A stretch of 64,000 nucleotides of DNA from Scilla litardierei (lineage: Eukaryota; Streptophyta; Magnoliopsida; Asparagales; Asparagaceae): the NCBI GenBank assembly GCA_030789695.1, contig CM061142.1:146539637-146603636 (forward strand), given 5' to 3'. The notes under the pieces were generated by a model. The model was given only the letters and a program-made list of their open reading frames with translations. It searched no databases and was not told the origin of the DNA. The translations under genes were made by a program, and so were the position numbers. Positions 32,861 through 44,181 of the stretch are shown here, in pieces. Position 1 is the first letter of the stretch; each line of letters begins with the position of its first letter.

Positions 32861-35800
32861 TGTAATGACCCCAATTTTAATGTACGCGTAATTATGCGTA
32901 TTTTGGCGTAAATACGTACGTATAATTTTTGGGAGTATGCTTGTATTTTTCTTTAATTATTTTGGTGTAGGAATTTTTTAAAAGATTTTAAACGCATCAT
33001 TGATATTAGTAAATAAGAGTATTAGGATGAAATACCATGTATTAAAAGAGGTATGATGTATTTCCTCTTGTATTTTTATTTTCCTAAAAATTCAAATTCA
33101 AAAATTAGTAGCCATAACACATAACCTACTAATGAGGCATCTTGCATGGTAAAGAGTATACACATGGCATTAGCTTTTGACTAAATGAATGGTTGAGAAT
33201 TTTTGGGAGAAAATCAAATTATCAAAAAAGGAAAAACAAAACCAAAATTCCTTCATCTCTCCCTCATTCTCACCCTCTCCCCCCTCTCTCTCTCTCTAAT
33301 TTTCATCCTCCCCTTTTCTCCCTTTTTCTCCACCATCCCACCACCACTCTCCTCCCAAATCACCACCCATTCCACCACCAAGAAGCCATGCCCTTTCCTC
33401 ATCATTTTAACACCAAAATCACCTCAAACACTCCCCAAAAATCCAATTTTTGAAGGTCAAGTTAGTAGCTTGAAGGAGGACTAGGAGCCCAAGTTCATCA
33501 ATGACTAAGAAGGGCCAAAGAAAGAAATTTGGAGGATTTTGTAAGGTAGAGCTCCTAATCACTTAAGTAGGATTTAGTTTTAGGAATGGAGTTTGAATTA
33601 TGTTAGCAAAATTATAAAATTTTTGTGTTGAAATTATGTTTCGAATTCATGATAGGATCTATGCCTTAACAATTTTAATTTTGTGCCATGTTGATTACTT
33701 CTCAATTTCAAAAAGGATTTGCGAATGAATGCTGGGCTGGGCCACCTCGAATGGCGTGAGCCGCATGCGGGGAGACCCGCACGTACGGTTTTCAGGGGGA
33801 TCCGGCCGAAAGACTGGCTTAGTAGCATGTTGTAATAAGATTGTATGTTTGTTTGCAATATTTTTCATACTTAAAATTAGCACTTCTATGAGATGTTGGT
33901 AAATTGGAAGCATGATAATAATATGTAGATGTTGTAGCTCTATTGGTCATGCTAGTGTAGTCATATCATTAAGGATATATTAACCATGTTAGAGAAGTAG
34001 TTTTGCTAGAAAATTAAGTTGTTGGAATTTTTCTTAGCACATGACATCAACTTAGAAAAATCGTAGAAAATAGCAGAAAAATCAGAAAAATGCAATCTAG
34101 GACACTACGGAAATCTGCAGAAAATTATCTACAACTTTGATGATGGACCGAAAGTTAAATCTGACTGTAGATAGGGTTACAGAGCCAATCTTTCTGCAGT
34201 AGCAGTTTTAGGCAGATTCATAAATGATTTTTGAATATTGAGATGATCATGTTATATTTGACTTTAACCTTTCAATTGAGTTAATTAGTTCATGTGGTTA
34301 TCTTGCAAATGGATAAAATTTCAGAATGGTAATAGTTTGTTAAAATTGTAGAACCATTTGTTAAACGTTAATACACATATGGGTAATGTTCGTCTTGTTG
34401 TCACTTAAGTTTTGTTTAATTTCACTCATCAAATTATTCATATGCTTATGTTCCATGATTAGTAGTACGTTGGACATGATTAGATTGTAATATGGTTAAA
34501 TGGTAGTATTATTGTTCATACCATAAATCATATGATAGTGTTATAGTTCCCTTTTGGTTAAGTATGATATTAGAGACATTATTCATGTTGTATGCATGTT
34601 TATATTTCCATGTAAATTTTCATATGAAGATAACAATGGAATTATGTGATAATGAAATGAAAAGACGATGGTCGTTACTGAATTACGACATCGGTGAAAT
34701 TATGAAAGAGATGGAGAGATGAAAAAGCGGTAGTCGAGACCGCTAGATGATTTGTTGAAAAACGAAGAAATACTTTAAAAACTGAGAGTGAGGATAAGAG
34801 TTTGACATCGGGAGCTCAGTCCATTCTAAAATGGGTGAGACTCCGGATGTGGGTTTGGGGGAAACACGTGTAAACTTTAGGAGTTATGGAGCGGACGTAT
34901 GAATGATGATTTCTCGCCCGATGTGTTGCCCCCAGAAGGGGAGTTGGAGAGGGCTAGAGAGACCACTGGTGTGCTTGTGTCGCACCATGACGGTAAATGA
35001 TGGTTTTTTCCGTTTATCCGACAGAAAAACCGAGATGAGTCTCACTCTAGTGTCTTGCCCCGTTCGAGCACGGAGTTATGAGAGGCCTCTCCAGTGCACG
35101 CGTCGCTAGAGTGGTACCACTTTTTCACCCACCTTGGGTGAATTCTGACTCCTTAGCGTCCTACGGTTTACACGGGTTTCCAAACATACGAACCAATAAC
35201 TTTAATTATAAATACTGGTATCCCACGTTTCTTGTTTCCATGTCACTTTAATGTTGTTAACTCATGCCTATTCATTCTATTGTTCACTTTAATATTACAA
35301 CTGCATGTTCATATGTTCTCTTGCTTACCTCCAATACTTGCATGTTATAATATAGTTCCTTATGCGTGTTTACAAGTTCTTCTTTAATTCTTGCATGTCA
35401 TGTTGTGAACATTTTTGTAAATTACTATGAACCTTACTTGTTAAGACCACCATCCCTAGATAGGTAGACCAGTTCTAAAACTTGATTCTACTAGAGTGTT
35501 AGGAGTTTCTACTGGGTCACGCGTTGACGTGTCCCCGTTGACTTTCAGGTCATGTGAGTTGGAGGTTGGAGATAGCGGCTGCAGCTTTGGAGTTGGTGAT
35601 CAGTTGTAGTATTGGGTGGTGAGGGGTATGATGAGAGACTTGTACTTTTGGTGTTTCTTTTTCGGGTGAACATTTGTACTTAGAGTTGTGAATATGAAGA
35701 TGTTGGTGTATGTATAAGATGTATCAATGTATCAATAAAATGGAATATTGTACTTTTGTTATTTTCTCAGTGTTTTTATCTGTGATGGAGTTTTACTTGT

Positions 35801-35935
35801 ACTTCCCAGCACGTGTGTAGTACCTGCAGTGTTCTTCCTACTCTCTTCTTTTCTTTCTTTCGTAACACTCGCCTCTTCGGGAATACCTGATACGGATTCG
35901 TACTTATCGGGTATCTCGGGGACCGGGTCGTTACA
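32861..35935 (+). mobile_element. Gypsy-derivative LTR, right (3,075 bp)
   Basis: Very similar to 26,494-29,496. It differs by the 117-bp insertion at 33,702-33,818, loss of two short TTTAATTATAAAT units, and scattered substitutions. The right flank is AATAT. The left partner of that target duplication is not found, in line with the extra interior piece to the left of the first LTR. Confidence 0.9.
33702..33818 (+). other. Inserted group II intron 3' end (domain V), probably organellar
   Basis: This sequence is absent from the sister LTR at the matching site (GATTACTTC|AAATTAG). The segment 33,758-33,791 is a group II intron domain V: strand 1 GAGCCGCATGCGGG, GNRA tetraloop GAGA, strand 2 CCCGCACGTACGGTTT, with the AGC triad near its start. 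A GC-rich stretch that could be domain VI follows. Its GC content differs sharply from the surrounding LTR. Most likely a mitochondrial or plastid DNA scrap joined during break repair; which intron is unknown. Confidence 0.8.
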
Positions 35936-36591
35936 AATATTTACCCCTCAAAATCGTGGATCCACTGATTTTAAAACCACAACAATAATTAAACTGCAAT
36001 AATTGTTATTTAGTTCCCCAAAAATTTTAGATTCCCCAAAAATTAGTTCTCCCAAGAGAATTTAGTTACCTCTAGATTTAACCAGTGCACTAAGGACGAT
36101 GTTCGTTAAAAATATGCCCCTTTCAAAATCACCTTGCATGAGCTATGGCCAACTCCGTGCTGGGAGCCTAATGAATTAATTGTCCAGAATAAACTAATTG
36201 TCAAATTCCTGCTCAAACAGGTTGATAGTTTCTCTTTATCCACTCATTATCGCATGGCAAGAAAAGAAACACAAACTAACATGATATTTAGCCCTCTAAA
36301 ATCAAATATTCTTTCTTTCTCTACACATTTATAATTGATTAATTTATAACTTGCACTATATGCTGTAACAAAACATCATCTTATGAACATAACAGTCTCG
36401 TTCATATAATTGCAGATAGTGCACTAAACCAGCCAGACAAAGTAAACTTATATGATAAATTAGGATTTTATCAAACAGAGTAATTTAATTGCAACCTAGT
36501 TTATTGAAAAACCAAGTTGTAATATTGTCACTAAATGGTGGCTGCAAGCAGTTTAGAGAAGAACAATGTTATAACATACATACCACATACA
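35936..36591. other. Intergenic, nothing recognised
   Basis: AT-rich sequence right of the LTR. No motif, repeat or gene I can support. Confidence 0.4.
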
Positions 36592-36694
36592 CCTCTCTCT
36601 TGACCTCTGGTGCAATGCTTTTGATGGCAATGTCATCCCCAAAAGCCATAGCATGCCGACCCTGATTCTCATCTACAGTTAATAAACCATCCTA
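36592..36694 (-). pseudogene. Possible exon of an unrecognised gene
   Basis: The minus strand reads DGLLTVDENQGRHAMAFG and then DDIAIKSIAPEVKRE, with AG before it (ACGTAG|GATGG) and GTGTATGTGG after it as a possible donor. Sense-looking composition in an AT-rich setting. It lies on the same strand as the gene fragments at 37.2-39.1 kb, but I cannot link them or name the protein. Confidence 0.3.
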
Positions 36695-37182
36695 CGTGTA
36701 CTGAAATGTTATGATATCATATTCATCTACATGAGAGCAAGAGATAGACATATACTTTGCCCAACTCGACCGATTATTCACCAGAACACATCTCTCCTTA
36801 TAACTAGATTCAGTTGGTACCTCCATACATCCACAAATCAAAGCAAATGAATACAACTTACATTATACATTATAACGCTATAGATGATGCATAGCCCACA
36901 ATAATCAATCTTCAAACATAATAGATGATATGCAGCTTAAGAAACATCTAATAAGTACGTGCAATTGGAATAGCAGTATAGTTCTTCAATTAAAAGTCCT
37001 TGATTTTTGCAGTGGTCAGAAAAATAGTATTGTTGTCTTCTATTACATCATTAAATATTTACTATTTAGAAGAGCTAGCTAGCTCAACTGAAGATCAAAT
37101 TTTCAGAAATTCATTTTATTTCCTAAATGGAACAATAAGAGTAGAGAAGGAAGAAGCTCAAGAAACTCAAACGCAACAAACA

Positions 37183-37293
37183 GATTAGACTAACACGGAT
37201 GTTGACAGAAACGACTTCGTGCTACAACACATCCCCTAAGCTGCGAAGGGCAAATTTGCTTGCGGAGTAAGCTGTGTATCCATAAAGACCCAT
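37183..37293 (-). pseudogene. 3-ketodihydrosphingosine reductase-like exon fragment, copy A
   Basis: The minus strand reads GLYGYTAYSASKFALRSLGD, including the YxxxK catalytic motif of short-chain dehydrogenases in the form found in plant 3-ketodihydrosphingosine reductase (sphingoid base synthesis in the ER). An in-frame TAG (37,224-37,222) follows, then HEVVSVNIRVSLI. The expected PPDTETPG region is not here but is in copy B. No other exons of the enzyme are seen, so this is a pseudogene piece. Confidence 0.65.
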
Positions 37294-37826
37294 CAGGAAG
37301 TTAAAAAAATTTCCTCTGAATCCATGCATATCCATAAAAAACAAACACTTCTTATTTAATCTATGAGATATAAAAAGAAGATGAAAAAGGAATTAGTCCA
37401 AAAACTTTATATATGTTAGTAACTAATTAACCATCACAAATGATCGTTTATGAGAAATTTGTGAGAGAATTAACAAAACGGTCCACCATTCATTAAGTTA
37501 ATTAACTACATGAATAGAGAAACACCCAACCCTGTCGTATCTTTATCTTTATACTATGTTACTGCAAAGTTCAAGAGGATTTCAATTTGGCATAAATTTG
37601 ATAGTGTCATGAACCTATTAGCTATTATTTTTGCTTAACTTTCATATAACAATATTGCATGCATCTAATGAGCTTCTAATAATTGAAAATTTTTCTTTAT
37701 CAAAATCCAGTGCAACTATATATTGATGAATTTGCTCAGTAGCTTACTTATTCAGTAGAATATCCAACAATAACCGACAATTTTGGTCAAAAACATTTAA
37801 AACATTTTTTAAAAAAGCAATCTAAC

Positions 37827-37909
37827 CTGTCTAGCTTGAGCTCTTCCAGCTTCCTCTTGTTCTCCTCAAACTTTTTCCATCGAAATTCATCATATGATTC
37901 AGTTTCCAT
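37827..37909 (-). pseudogene. First-exon-like fragment, charged helix, copy A
   Basis: Starts with ATG and reads METESYDEFRWKKFEENKR, then KLEELKLDR. It ends at a possible splice donor (GACAG|GTTAG). The E-x-R-x-K-R/K-x-EENK-x-x-EEL pattern resembles the start of some plant B3-domain proteins, but the match is short. In both duplicates it stands upstream of the reductase fragment on the minus strand, so the two were probably joined before duplication. Confidence 0.4.
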
Positions 37910-37988
37910 TGAGAGCTTGAGAGAAAGAGTATGCTTTTTTACTCTGTAAATGAGAAGTGTGGGGAAAATGACAAAGATGGGAGCTGGG

Positions 37989-38824
37989 TAGGAGTGGAAA
38001 TTGTTGGCCCAGCACGATAGCCCGACATGGGGCCGACATGATAAGACCGTTCCTGGGCCATCAATTTTGGCCCAAGATCCTTATCAAGCCGTACCGACCC
38101 GGTCTGGTTCCTTATCGTGTCGGGCCCGGGCAGAGCTATCGGGCCCATTGGACGGCTCGGCCCGGTCTGAAAAGATGGAATGACATAGAGCAGTGGTGGA
38201 GATGGTGCTAAGAGCAATATCCTCAGTACCCAGAAATATTCTCCTCTGTCACTTCTTTGATTGAACATGTCGAAAATTCTCATAATAACGGTGTCTAGCA
38301 ACGAAGTGTGGCAGTTGACGCCCAAGTGCAGTAGAGCATTCCAAGATCCAGTGTTGTTGGTGGAGCACTTCAAAGGCTTGAGTTAAACAATTAGACCATG
38401 TCACTTTTTTACCATTCCCCCGCTACTATGTGTCAATACATTGAAACCCTCACTTTGTTTGATCTATAAATTATTTACCAATAGCAAGAGAAGGTTTTTG
38501 TTTGCTTGCAAGTTGATTGATGTTTCCTTTGTCTCTAAAATGTTGAATTATAATAATGTTGTGTTTAATATTCTTATGTAGATATCACAGATTTGTTGAG
38601 ACAACATATTTATGCACCTCTAATCTGTGCAGAAGAAAAAAAATTGATGGATGTTAGATTTTATAAAAGCTTAACATCCTTATCGGGAAGGACCGGGCAA
38701 CATGATATTATTATCATGTCGTGCCCGTGCCGACGCTTAATGGCCCGAATTCTTATCGGGTCGTGTCGGTCTGGTCCTTTAAGAAAATCAGGTCGGGCCG
38801 GCACTGCCCGAATTGCCACCACTA
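37989..38824. mobile_element. Non-autonomous hAT-like element (about 840 bp)
   Basis: The ends are imperfect inverted repeats: TAGGAGTGGAAATTG on the left and TAGTGGTGGCAATTC as the complement on the right. Both are followed by GGCCCGGCACGA/CGGGCC-rich subterminal sequence, typical of plant hAT elements. Flanks AGCTGGG(T) and AGCCGGG(G) may be a decayed 8-bp duplication, so boundaries may shift by one or two bases. No transposase. It interrupts the reductase fragment right at its ETP region. Confidence 0.55.
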
Positions 38825-38950
38825 AGCCGGGGTTTCTGTATCTGGAGGAAATATTAGCCTAACGCAAATGTTGTCAGAAACGACTTCATGCTGCAAAGCA
38901 TCCCCTAAGCTGCAAAGGGCAAATTTGCTTACAGCATAAGCTGTGTCAAA
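38825..38950 (-). pseudogene. 3-ketodihydrosphingosine reductase-like exon fragment, copy B
   Basis: The minus strand reads TAYAVSKFALCSLGDALQHE, then VVSDNICVRLIFPPDTETP, where the hAT-like element begins. The LIFPPDTETP motif is highly characteristic of plant 3-ketodihydrosphingosine reductase. The Tyr and Lys of YxxxK are both kept (YAVSK). Unlike copy A there is no stop in this stretch, but no other exons are present. Confidence 0.7.
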
Positions 38951-39043
38951 AACTTTAAAAACTAACTCAGTAGAATATCCAACAATAACTGGAAATTATA
39001 GTCAAAAACTTTAAAAACATTTTTATAAACAGAAATCTAACTT

Positions 39044-39128
39044 GTCATGCTTGAGCTCTTCCATCTTCCTCTTGTTCTTCCTACGCTTTTTCATCCGAAG
39101 TTCATCGATCATATGATTCAGTTGCCAT
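39044..39128 (-). pseudogene. First-exon-like fragment, copy B
   Basis: Starts MATESYD like copy A. A frame change follows, after which ELRMKKRRKNKRKMEELKHD can be read. About 90 bases of intron-like sequence separate it from the reductase fragment, against about 530 in copy A. Confidence 0.4.
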
Positions 39129-40566
39129 AGAGAGAAAATAAGAAAGCTCTGTAGATTGGCTAATCTCCTGTCAATTTGTTTTCCTGTCAATTTTTGAGTT
39201 TATCTATCCTTGGGTTGATAAAGACCAACCCACACTTCTCAAAAAAAATTTGGTGGCACCCCTGTTGTTAAAAACCTATCTCGACTCTCAATTGTTTCAT
39301 GGACTAATCAGCCAATAACACTTGCCCATAAAGTTTTAATTTTATAAAGATTCAAATAAAAGAAACAAAGGATTGGTGTTTAATCTTATAATAGAATTAT
39401 TTGCATAACTAAAGGTAAATAGGTCAAACAAAGCACAGATAAGTTGGTTACCTGTTATAACTTTCTAGATGAAATATATCATAATCGTTCACATATTCCT
39501 ACTTCATGTATTAGTTATCATAGACCATATAATTGTTGCATTTAAACTAAAGCAAGCAAGATAAAAATACCATGTATAAAACTAAATCCAATTACCATTG
39601 TTTATGCTACAACTAAAGCTTGAAGAAAGTTGCGCACCTCACCATATTTATACCCACAAAGGTTTCCAACTTATCTTTATATTACAAGAGCTGAAGCCTA
39701 CTAACCCGAAAATCCCAACCTATGCTAGATTCACCATCCTCCTAGTCCAAGAACTTGTACCCATCAGTTTTACAAAGCCCACAAGAAAGTAAAGCCAACT
39801 ATAAGAAAGTAAAGCCCATAAGAGTTTGTATTATAAATATGATGTAATACATGATGTTAACCGTGGCATTACACCAAACACTTGATCTGTTGGAAACCAA
39901 AACAGATAATAAATAAAACTAAGATAAAAATAAGATGTTCATTTCAACATATGAATAAGATCAGAAATTTAAAAATATACATTTTTAAGGAATGTGGTGT
40001 CTATTTCATGGTTGAGGGCCACTTAAAATATGTTCACATGCGGTAGATTTTAAACGTATGTATATAATCATGATACTTTGTAGCTATGACTCAATTTGCA
40101 TTCAAACACAGATTCTGAAGAGAATGACTATAGAGTGCAAAATGCTCACCCTTCAAGACCTTCAACAGGTTACTGTGCATGATGCTCATGGCGTTATGGG
40201 TTATGTCATTTGTTACAGGAATTTCATTGAACATCTTACGTGCGTCCGATAAGTTCAATACATTTAGAGTACATGGAAATAAAAGTAGTACCTATCACAA
40301 TATCATGGACTACCCCAACCTTGATAGATTCTGAATGCAAGGGAAAGAGATGCACATGCTTTGAGAACCGAAGCAATTACTGTTGGGTTCAATTGGTGAG
40401 ATTTTGGGTGTAAATATAGAGAGCTTCATTCAATAATCCAATAGATATATACCCTTTGATCACTTCACACTTGTGAAGGATTTTGAGCTCCACTTCTTAG
40501 ATAAATTCCACAGAGCTGCCGAACCCTGAGCTTGGGATAAATTCCAAAGAACTTTACAAAGCCTGC
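39129..40566. repeat. AT-rich spacer with short repeats at its right end
   Basis: No gene seen. Near 40,495-40,560 it has ATAAATTCCACAGAG and ATAAATTCCAAAGAACTTT. The same repeat continues at 43,195-43,370, across the solo LTR, so the cluster existed before that insertion. Confidence 0.45.
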
Positions 40567-43188
40567 TGTAATGCCCTGCTTCCCAAAAGCAAGGAAAGCG
40601 AGAACGTTACTAAGGTCTGCATGAACTAGAGCGATGAAGCTCTAGTTCATTAAGCGTTTGTGACAATAACCGCGCAGAGTTCTTACATGCATTCATAACA
40701 ATAGAAACATTCATATAATTAAAAGCAACATCCAGAAATATTCATCCACAAAATAAAACGATAAGGCCGTAGCATAGCCAAAGGAACTACAACAAGCAGC
40801 ATACCCTAAAACAAAGCACTAAAGCAAAGCTAAGGAAAAGCAGCAACGACACTAGTCTCTAGTCCTCCACAGGGGGCGACTCAGTGTCAACAGCAAACTC
40901 CTGGCTCTTTAGGTCAGGCATCTCAAAAAAGTCCTCCTGGTCCTAGTAACCTGTCTCGTGATCTGACATACATTCCAAAAACACAAATGTATATCAGCAA
41001 GGGTCTGCAAGTAAAAGTGAGACGACCCAAGGCAAGGTGTACGAATAGTAATAAATTATAAAGCATTAGCAGATTGTACACGATATCAGCAGCATGGTTA
41101 TAAACATGGCAATTTTAAAATAAGTTGAAGTACTTCTAAGCAAGGCAGTTCTAAGGAATTTAAAGTAAGCAGTTATGACATGGCAGTTCTAATGTATATA
41201 AAGTAAACATGGCAGTTCTAATGTGCGAATAAAGTAGCAACAATTATTTCTAGTTCCATGCAAATGTTTTCTAACATGCTTATGGTTCTCTCCTTTAAGT
41301 CGTGATGAGTAAATCACTTCTTCTCACGGGAGTATAATCGTGATTGGTGCCAACCCACCGTATAGGTGGTGCGCTTGAAGAGAGGATCCATTCATATGCT
41401 TAGTGGCCGCTCAACCCTAACCCCACCCAAAAGATGAGCTGGAACACGAACCAGCCTAAATGAGTCACACGAGTTCACGAGTTCACGATTTCGCCTTTGA
41501 GGCGCATGAATTCACGAATTCAAATATGTCAAGATGTTCCACTAATGTCCAATCTAGCGACGTGTGTACAAATAAAATGTGGAGCATATGATCATATTAA
41601 TTTCAGCATTTTTTTAATGAATTACAACATTCAAAAACTATTTAAACAATGAAATTAAATGGATTATTTATTAAACATGATGCAATCAAGTATTTCTCGT
41701 TATTTACTCTGGAATCCTAAACATACGATATTTTATGTCAATGTGTCACATTTTAAGCATGGATCGTCATGGTATTTTTTGTAAACGTCATTTCACGGGT
41801 CAATTTCTTGTTATTCAGCTTTAAGTGAAAAAGACAATTGTAACTTTAAACTTCAAAAATACAAAACAATTTGTACACTTACCTAATTTCAATGAACTTA
41901 GTGTCGCTCGGTTCGTCTTGACGAGTACTACGTTATGGCACATCTGGTTTTCTGGTTTGATTAAACATATAACTAAATTAGGTTTGTTCCAACATCTTTA
42001 AAGTAATAAAGCGATTCTTACGATGTCTAGTGATTCAGTGTTATTAGATCTTCTTCCTAGGATGTGGGTTATATGTTAACGATAGTGTTACTAACTGTTG
42101 GCGTAGCGAAAGATCGAGACACGGCGGGAGGGGCAGCGACTTGTACGACGTCTAACGGTGGCTACAGGCTGGAAACTCGCCGCGATAGCGAGGGGATATG
42201 CAGACGGGCTAAGGGCTCGGCAGCGACAGCAAGGGAGCAATGGCTATCTGCAGTCGGTGGGGTTGTCTACAGTCGGTCGGAGGGATCGCCGGTGGGTCTG
42301 GCCATCGGCTGAGAGGATAGGAGAGGGAGGTTGCAGTGATTTGCAGCAATGGAGGGTTGCAGGCCGTGGAGGGTGGCTGCGACGGGTTTGTAGGGTGGCC
42401 GCCGGGAGGAAAACGAAGAGAGGGGGAGAGGGCAGGTTCGAATGAGAGGGGAGAGGCACTGGGTCTGAGTTACGCTCGTGGAGGAGGAGGGGAGATGGTC
42501 GGAGGTGGGCTGGCGGCCTGGGGGTTGTCTGCCGGTGCTGGAGAAGAGCTGGCGGGTTGCAGCAGGTGGGTTTCGGTGGGGTGTGCGGCTGCTGGGTTAG
42601 ATGATCTAGGGTTTTTATTTTAGAGGGTTGGGTTGTGCACGTGAGAGCCCTGGTGATCTTTGTTTGGGTTTTATTTATTTGTAAGGTTCTGTGGACATGT
42701 GTGCGTAAGTGATATGGCCTAGGGTTTAGCTTAGGTTTTTGTATGGAATAGGAAATGTGTGCGGCTGGGAGAAAATAGTTAGGGGTTTAAAGAAAATATG
42801 GAAGGGTCTGAATCTAGGAGAAATGAAAGAAACAAGGAGATAAATTGTAATTAAGGGTGCGATTAATTGCTAATATAATGAGTAAAAAGTCGCATACGAG
42901 TTTTTAAGGAAAGGATAAAACTAGGAAAGTTTTCAAAAGATTTGAATTAAAATGTTTGAAATTTTGAATTAATTAATTAATAAGTTTATATAATAACAAG
43001 TTACATATAGTTATAGCTAATAAAATTCATAAATAAATATGTGTGTATAAAGCTAACTAAATACGTACGTATATGAACACGTATAATAGGAATACGTAAT
43101 ACGAATACGCATTTAATTACAAATACGAAAATCACACGACAATATAAAATACGTGCAAAAATATGTATATAAAATATAGGCCGTTACA
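40567..43188 (-). mobile_element. Gypsy solo LTR (2,622 bp)
   Basis: On its own strand it runs from TGTAACGGCC to GGGCATTACA. Flanks CCTGC (40,562-40,566) and CATGC (43,189-43,193) are a 5-bp target duplication with one mismatch. Both sides lie in one short-repeat cluster, so the interior was lost by LTR recombination. It contains a GC-rich segment at 42,064-42,623 with unsupported open frames. Confidence 0.8.
40859..40969 (-). pseudogene. Acidic LTR micro-ORF with one internal stop
   Basis: Reads MSDHETGY, then TAG at codon 9, then DQEDFFEMPDLKSQE and ends PPVED-stop. Same acidic character, and its stop is 292 bases from the LTR 3' end. Relative of the intact micro-ORFs at 3,835 and 45,189. 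Confidence 0.35.
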
Positions 43189-43480
43189 CATGCTATATGA
43201 ATTCCATAAAACTTTACTTTGTAACAGAACTTTACTTTGTAACAAAACTTAAAACCATATGGGATAAATTCCACAGAACTTTCCAAAAGCGTGCCATATG
43301 AATTCCATAGAACTTTAATTTGTAACAGAACTCTACTTAGATAAATTCCACAGAACTTTACAAAGTGCACGGTCTATGAATTTTAAAATGAGCTCCCATA
43401 TGAATTAAACATATCTGTACAAAGTTCACGGGTTATGAAATTAAACATAACACCTATATGAATTAATGAAATTTGAGAAA
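43189..43480. repeat. Cluster of short AT-rich direct repeats
   Basis: Alternating units ATGAATTCCATAGAACTTT, TTTGTAACAGAACTTTA and GATAAATTCCACAGAAC. The cluster is split by the solo LTR; its left end is at 40,495-40,566. Confidence 0.6.
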
Positions 43481-44009
43481 TCATTTCTTACAGAGATAAC
43501 TTTGTAAAGCAACACATCTGCATACAGCAGTAGCAACAGGTGCTCAGATGTGGGCACTTGTTTGCTTTAACTAGCTTACACTCGTCAACTTCGTGTAATT
43601 CACTCACTTATGCATACCAGACGTTAATGTGAATCATGTGTCAATTTGCTTCATCTAAAAGAGGCCATCCATCACGTTGTCCACTGATACATGTAATTGA
43701 TCTTAAAAATCAAGCAAATGGGTGTGTAACTGGCATTGCCAAATCATAGCTCGTCATCTGATCCAAACAACGAGCTACTGCTTTCTTTATTTTCCAAAGG
43801 GGCTGACATGTGGAAAAAAGCCATGAAGATAAGATGTAGCATCTACAAAGATAAGGTTGAAGGGGGGCATCCAACCATTTGTTAACTTCCCATACATTCG
43901 AATGCTTTTTCATCACACTAATTTCATTAAACTATAAACTTTTTGAAGAATGTTCATATAAGAAAATTATAAAAAATAAAAGAAAAATAAAAGGAGAGCA
44001 GCAAATTAC
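43481..44009. other. No gene recognised
   Basis: AT-rich. If the NAC exon were part of a live gene, its second exon should lie here on the minus strand; I see no NAC subdomain B-E motif. Confidence 0.4.
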
Positions 44010-44181
44010 CAGGAAGCTCCCAAGGATCGTAGCGGTAGAGATCAAGAAAAGTGATGAGCTCAACTTTAAATCTCTTACCCTCAACCTTCCGCCTTAGGTA
44101 AAACTCGATAAGCTCCTCCTCCGTCGAATGAAACCTGAATCCAGGCATCACGAGGTTGTGCTCGTGCCCGTCCTTGAAAAA
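44010..44181 (-). pseudogene. NAC transcription factor first-exon fragment
   Basis: The minus strand reads LVMPGFRFHSTEEELIEFYL, then RRKVEGKRFKVELITFLDLY and RYDPWELPG. This is NAC subdomain A and the following region, of the type close to ANAC035/LOV1. The exon ends at GAGCTTCCTG|GTAATT, the usual NAC intron position. The conserved Pro of FHPTEEEL is Ser. Upstream, in-frame codons (HEHNL, also seen in family members) end at a TAA (44,184-44,182), so the N-terminus is lost. Later exons, which bind DNA and activate transcription, are absent. Probably a captured or orphaned fragment. Confidence 0.8.

Noticed and set aside
30342..32865. Many ORFs such as 164 codons at 32,371
   Set aside because: Base bias (few C) removes some stop contexts; the peptides are Tyr/Ile/Cys-rich noise.
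37939..38373. 144-codon minus-strand ORF
   Set aside because: Spans the hAT-like element end and its GC-rich subterminal repeats; the part with HTSLLDTVIMRIF could be captured sequence but I cannot support it.
42064..42623. Gly-rich ORFs
   Set aside because: GC-rich LTR segment with overlapping frames and no motif.
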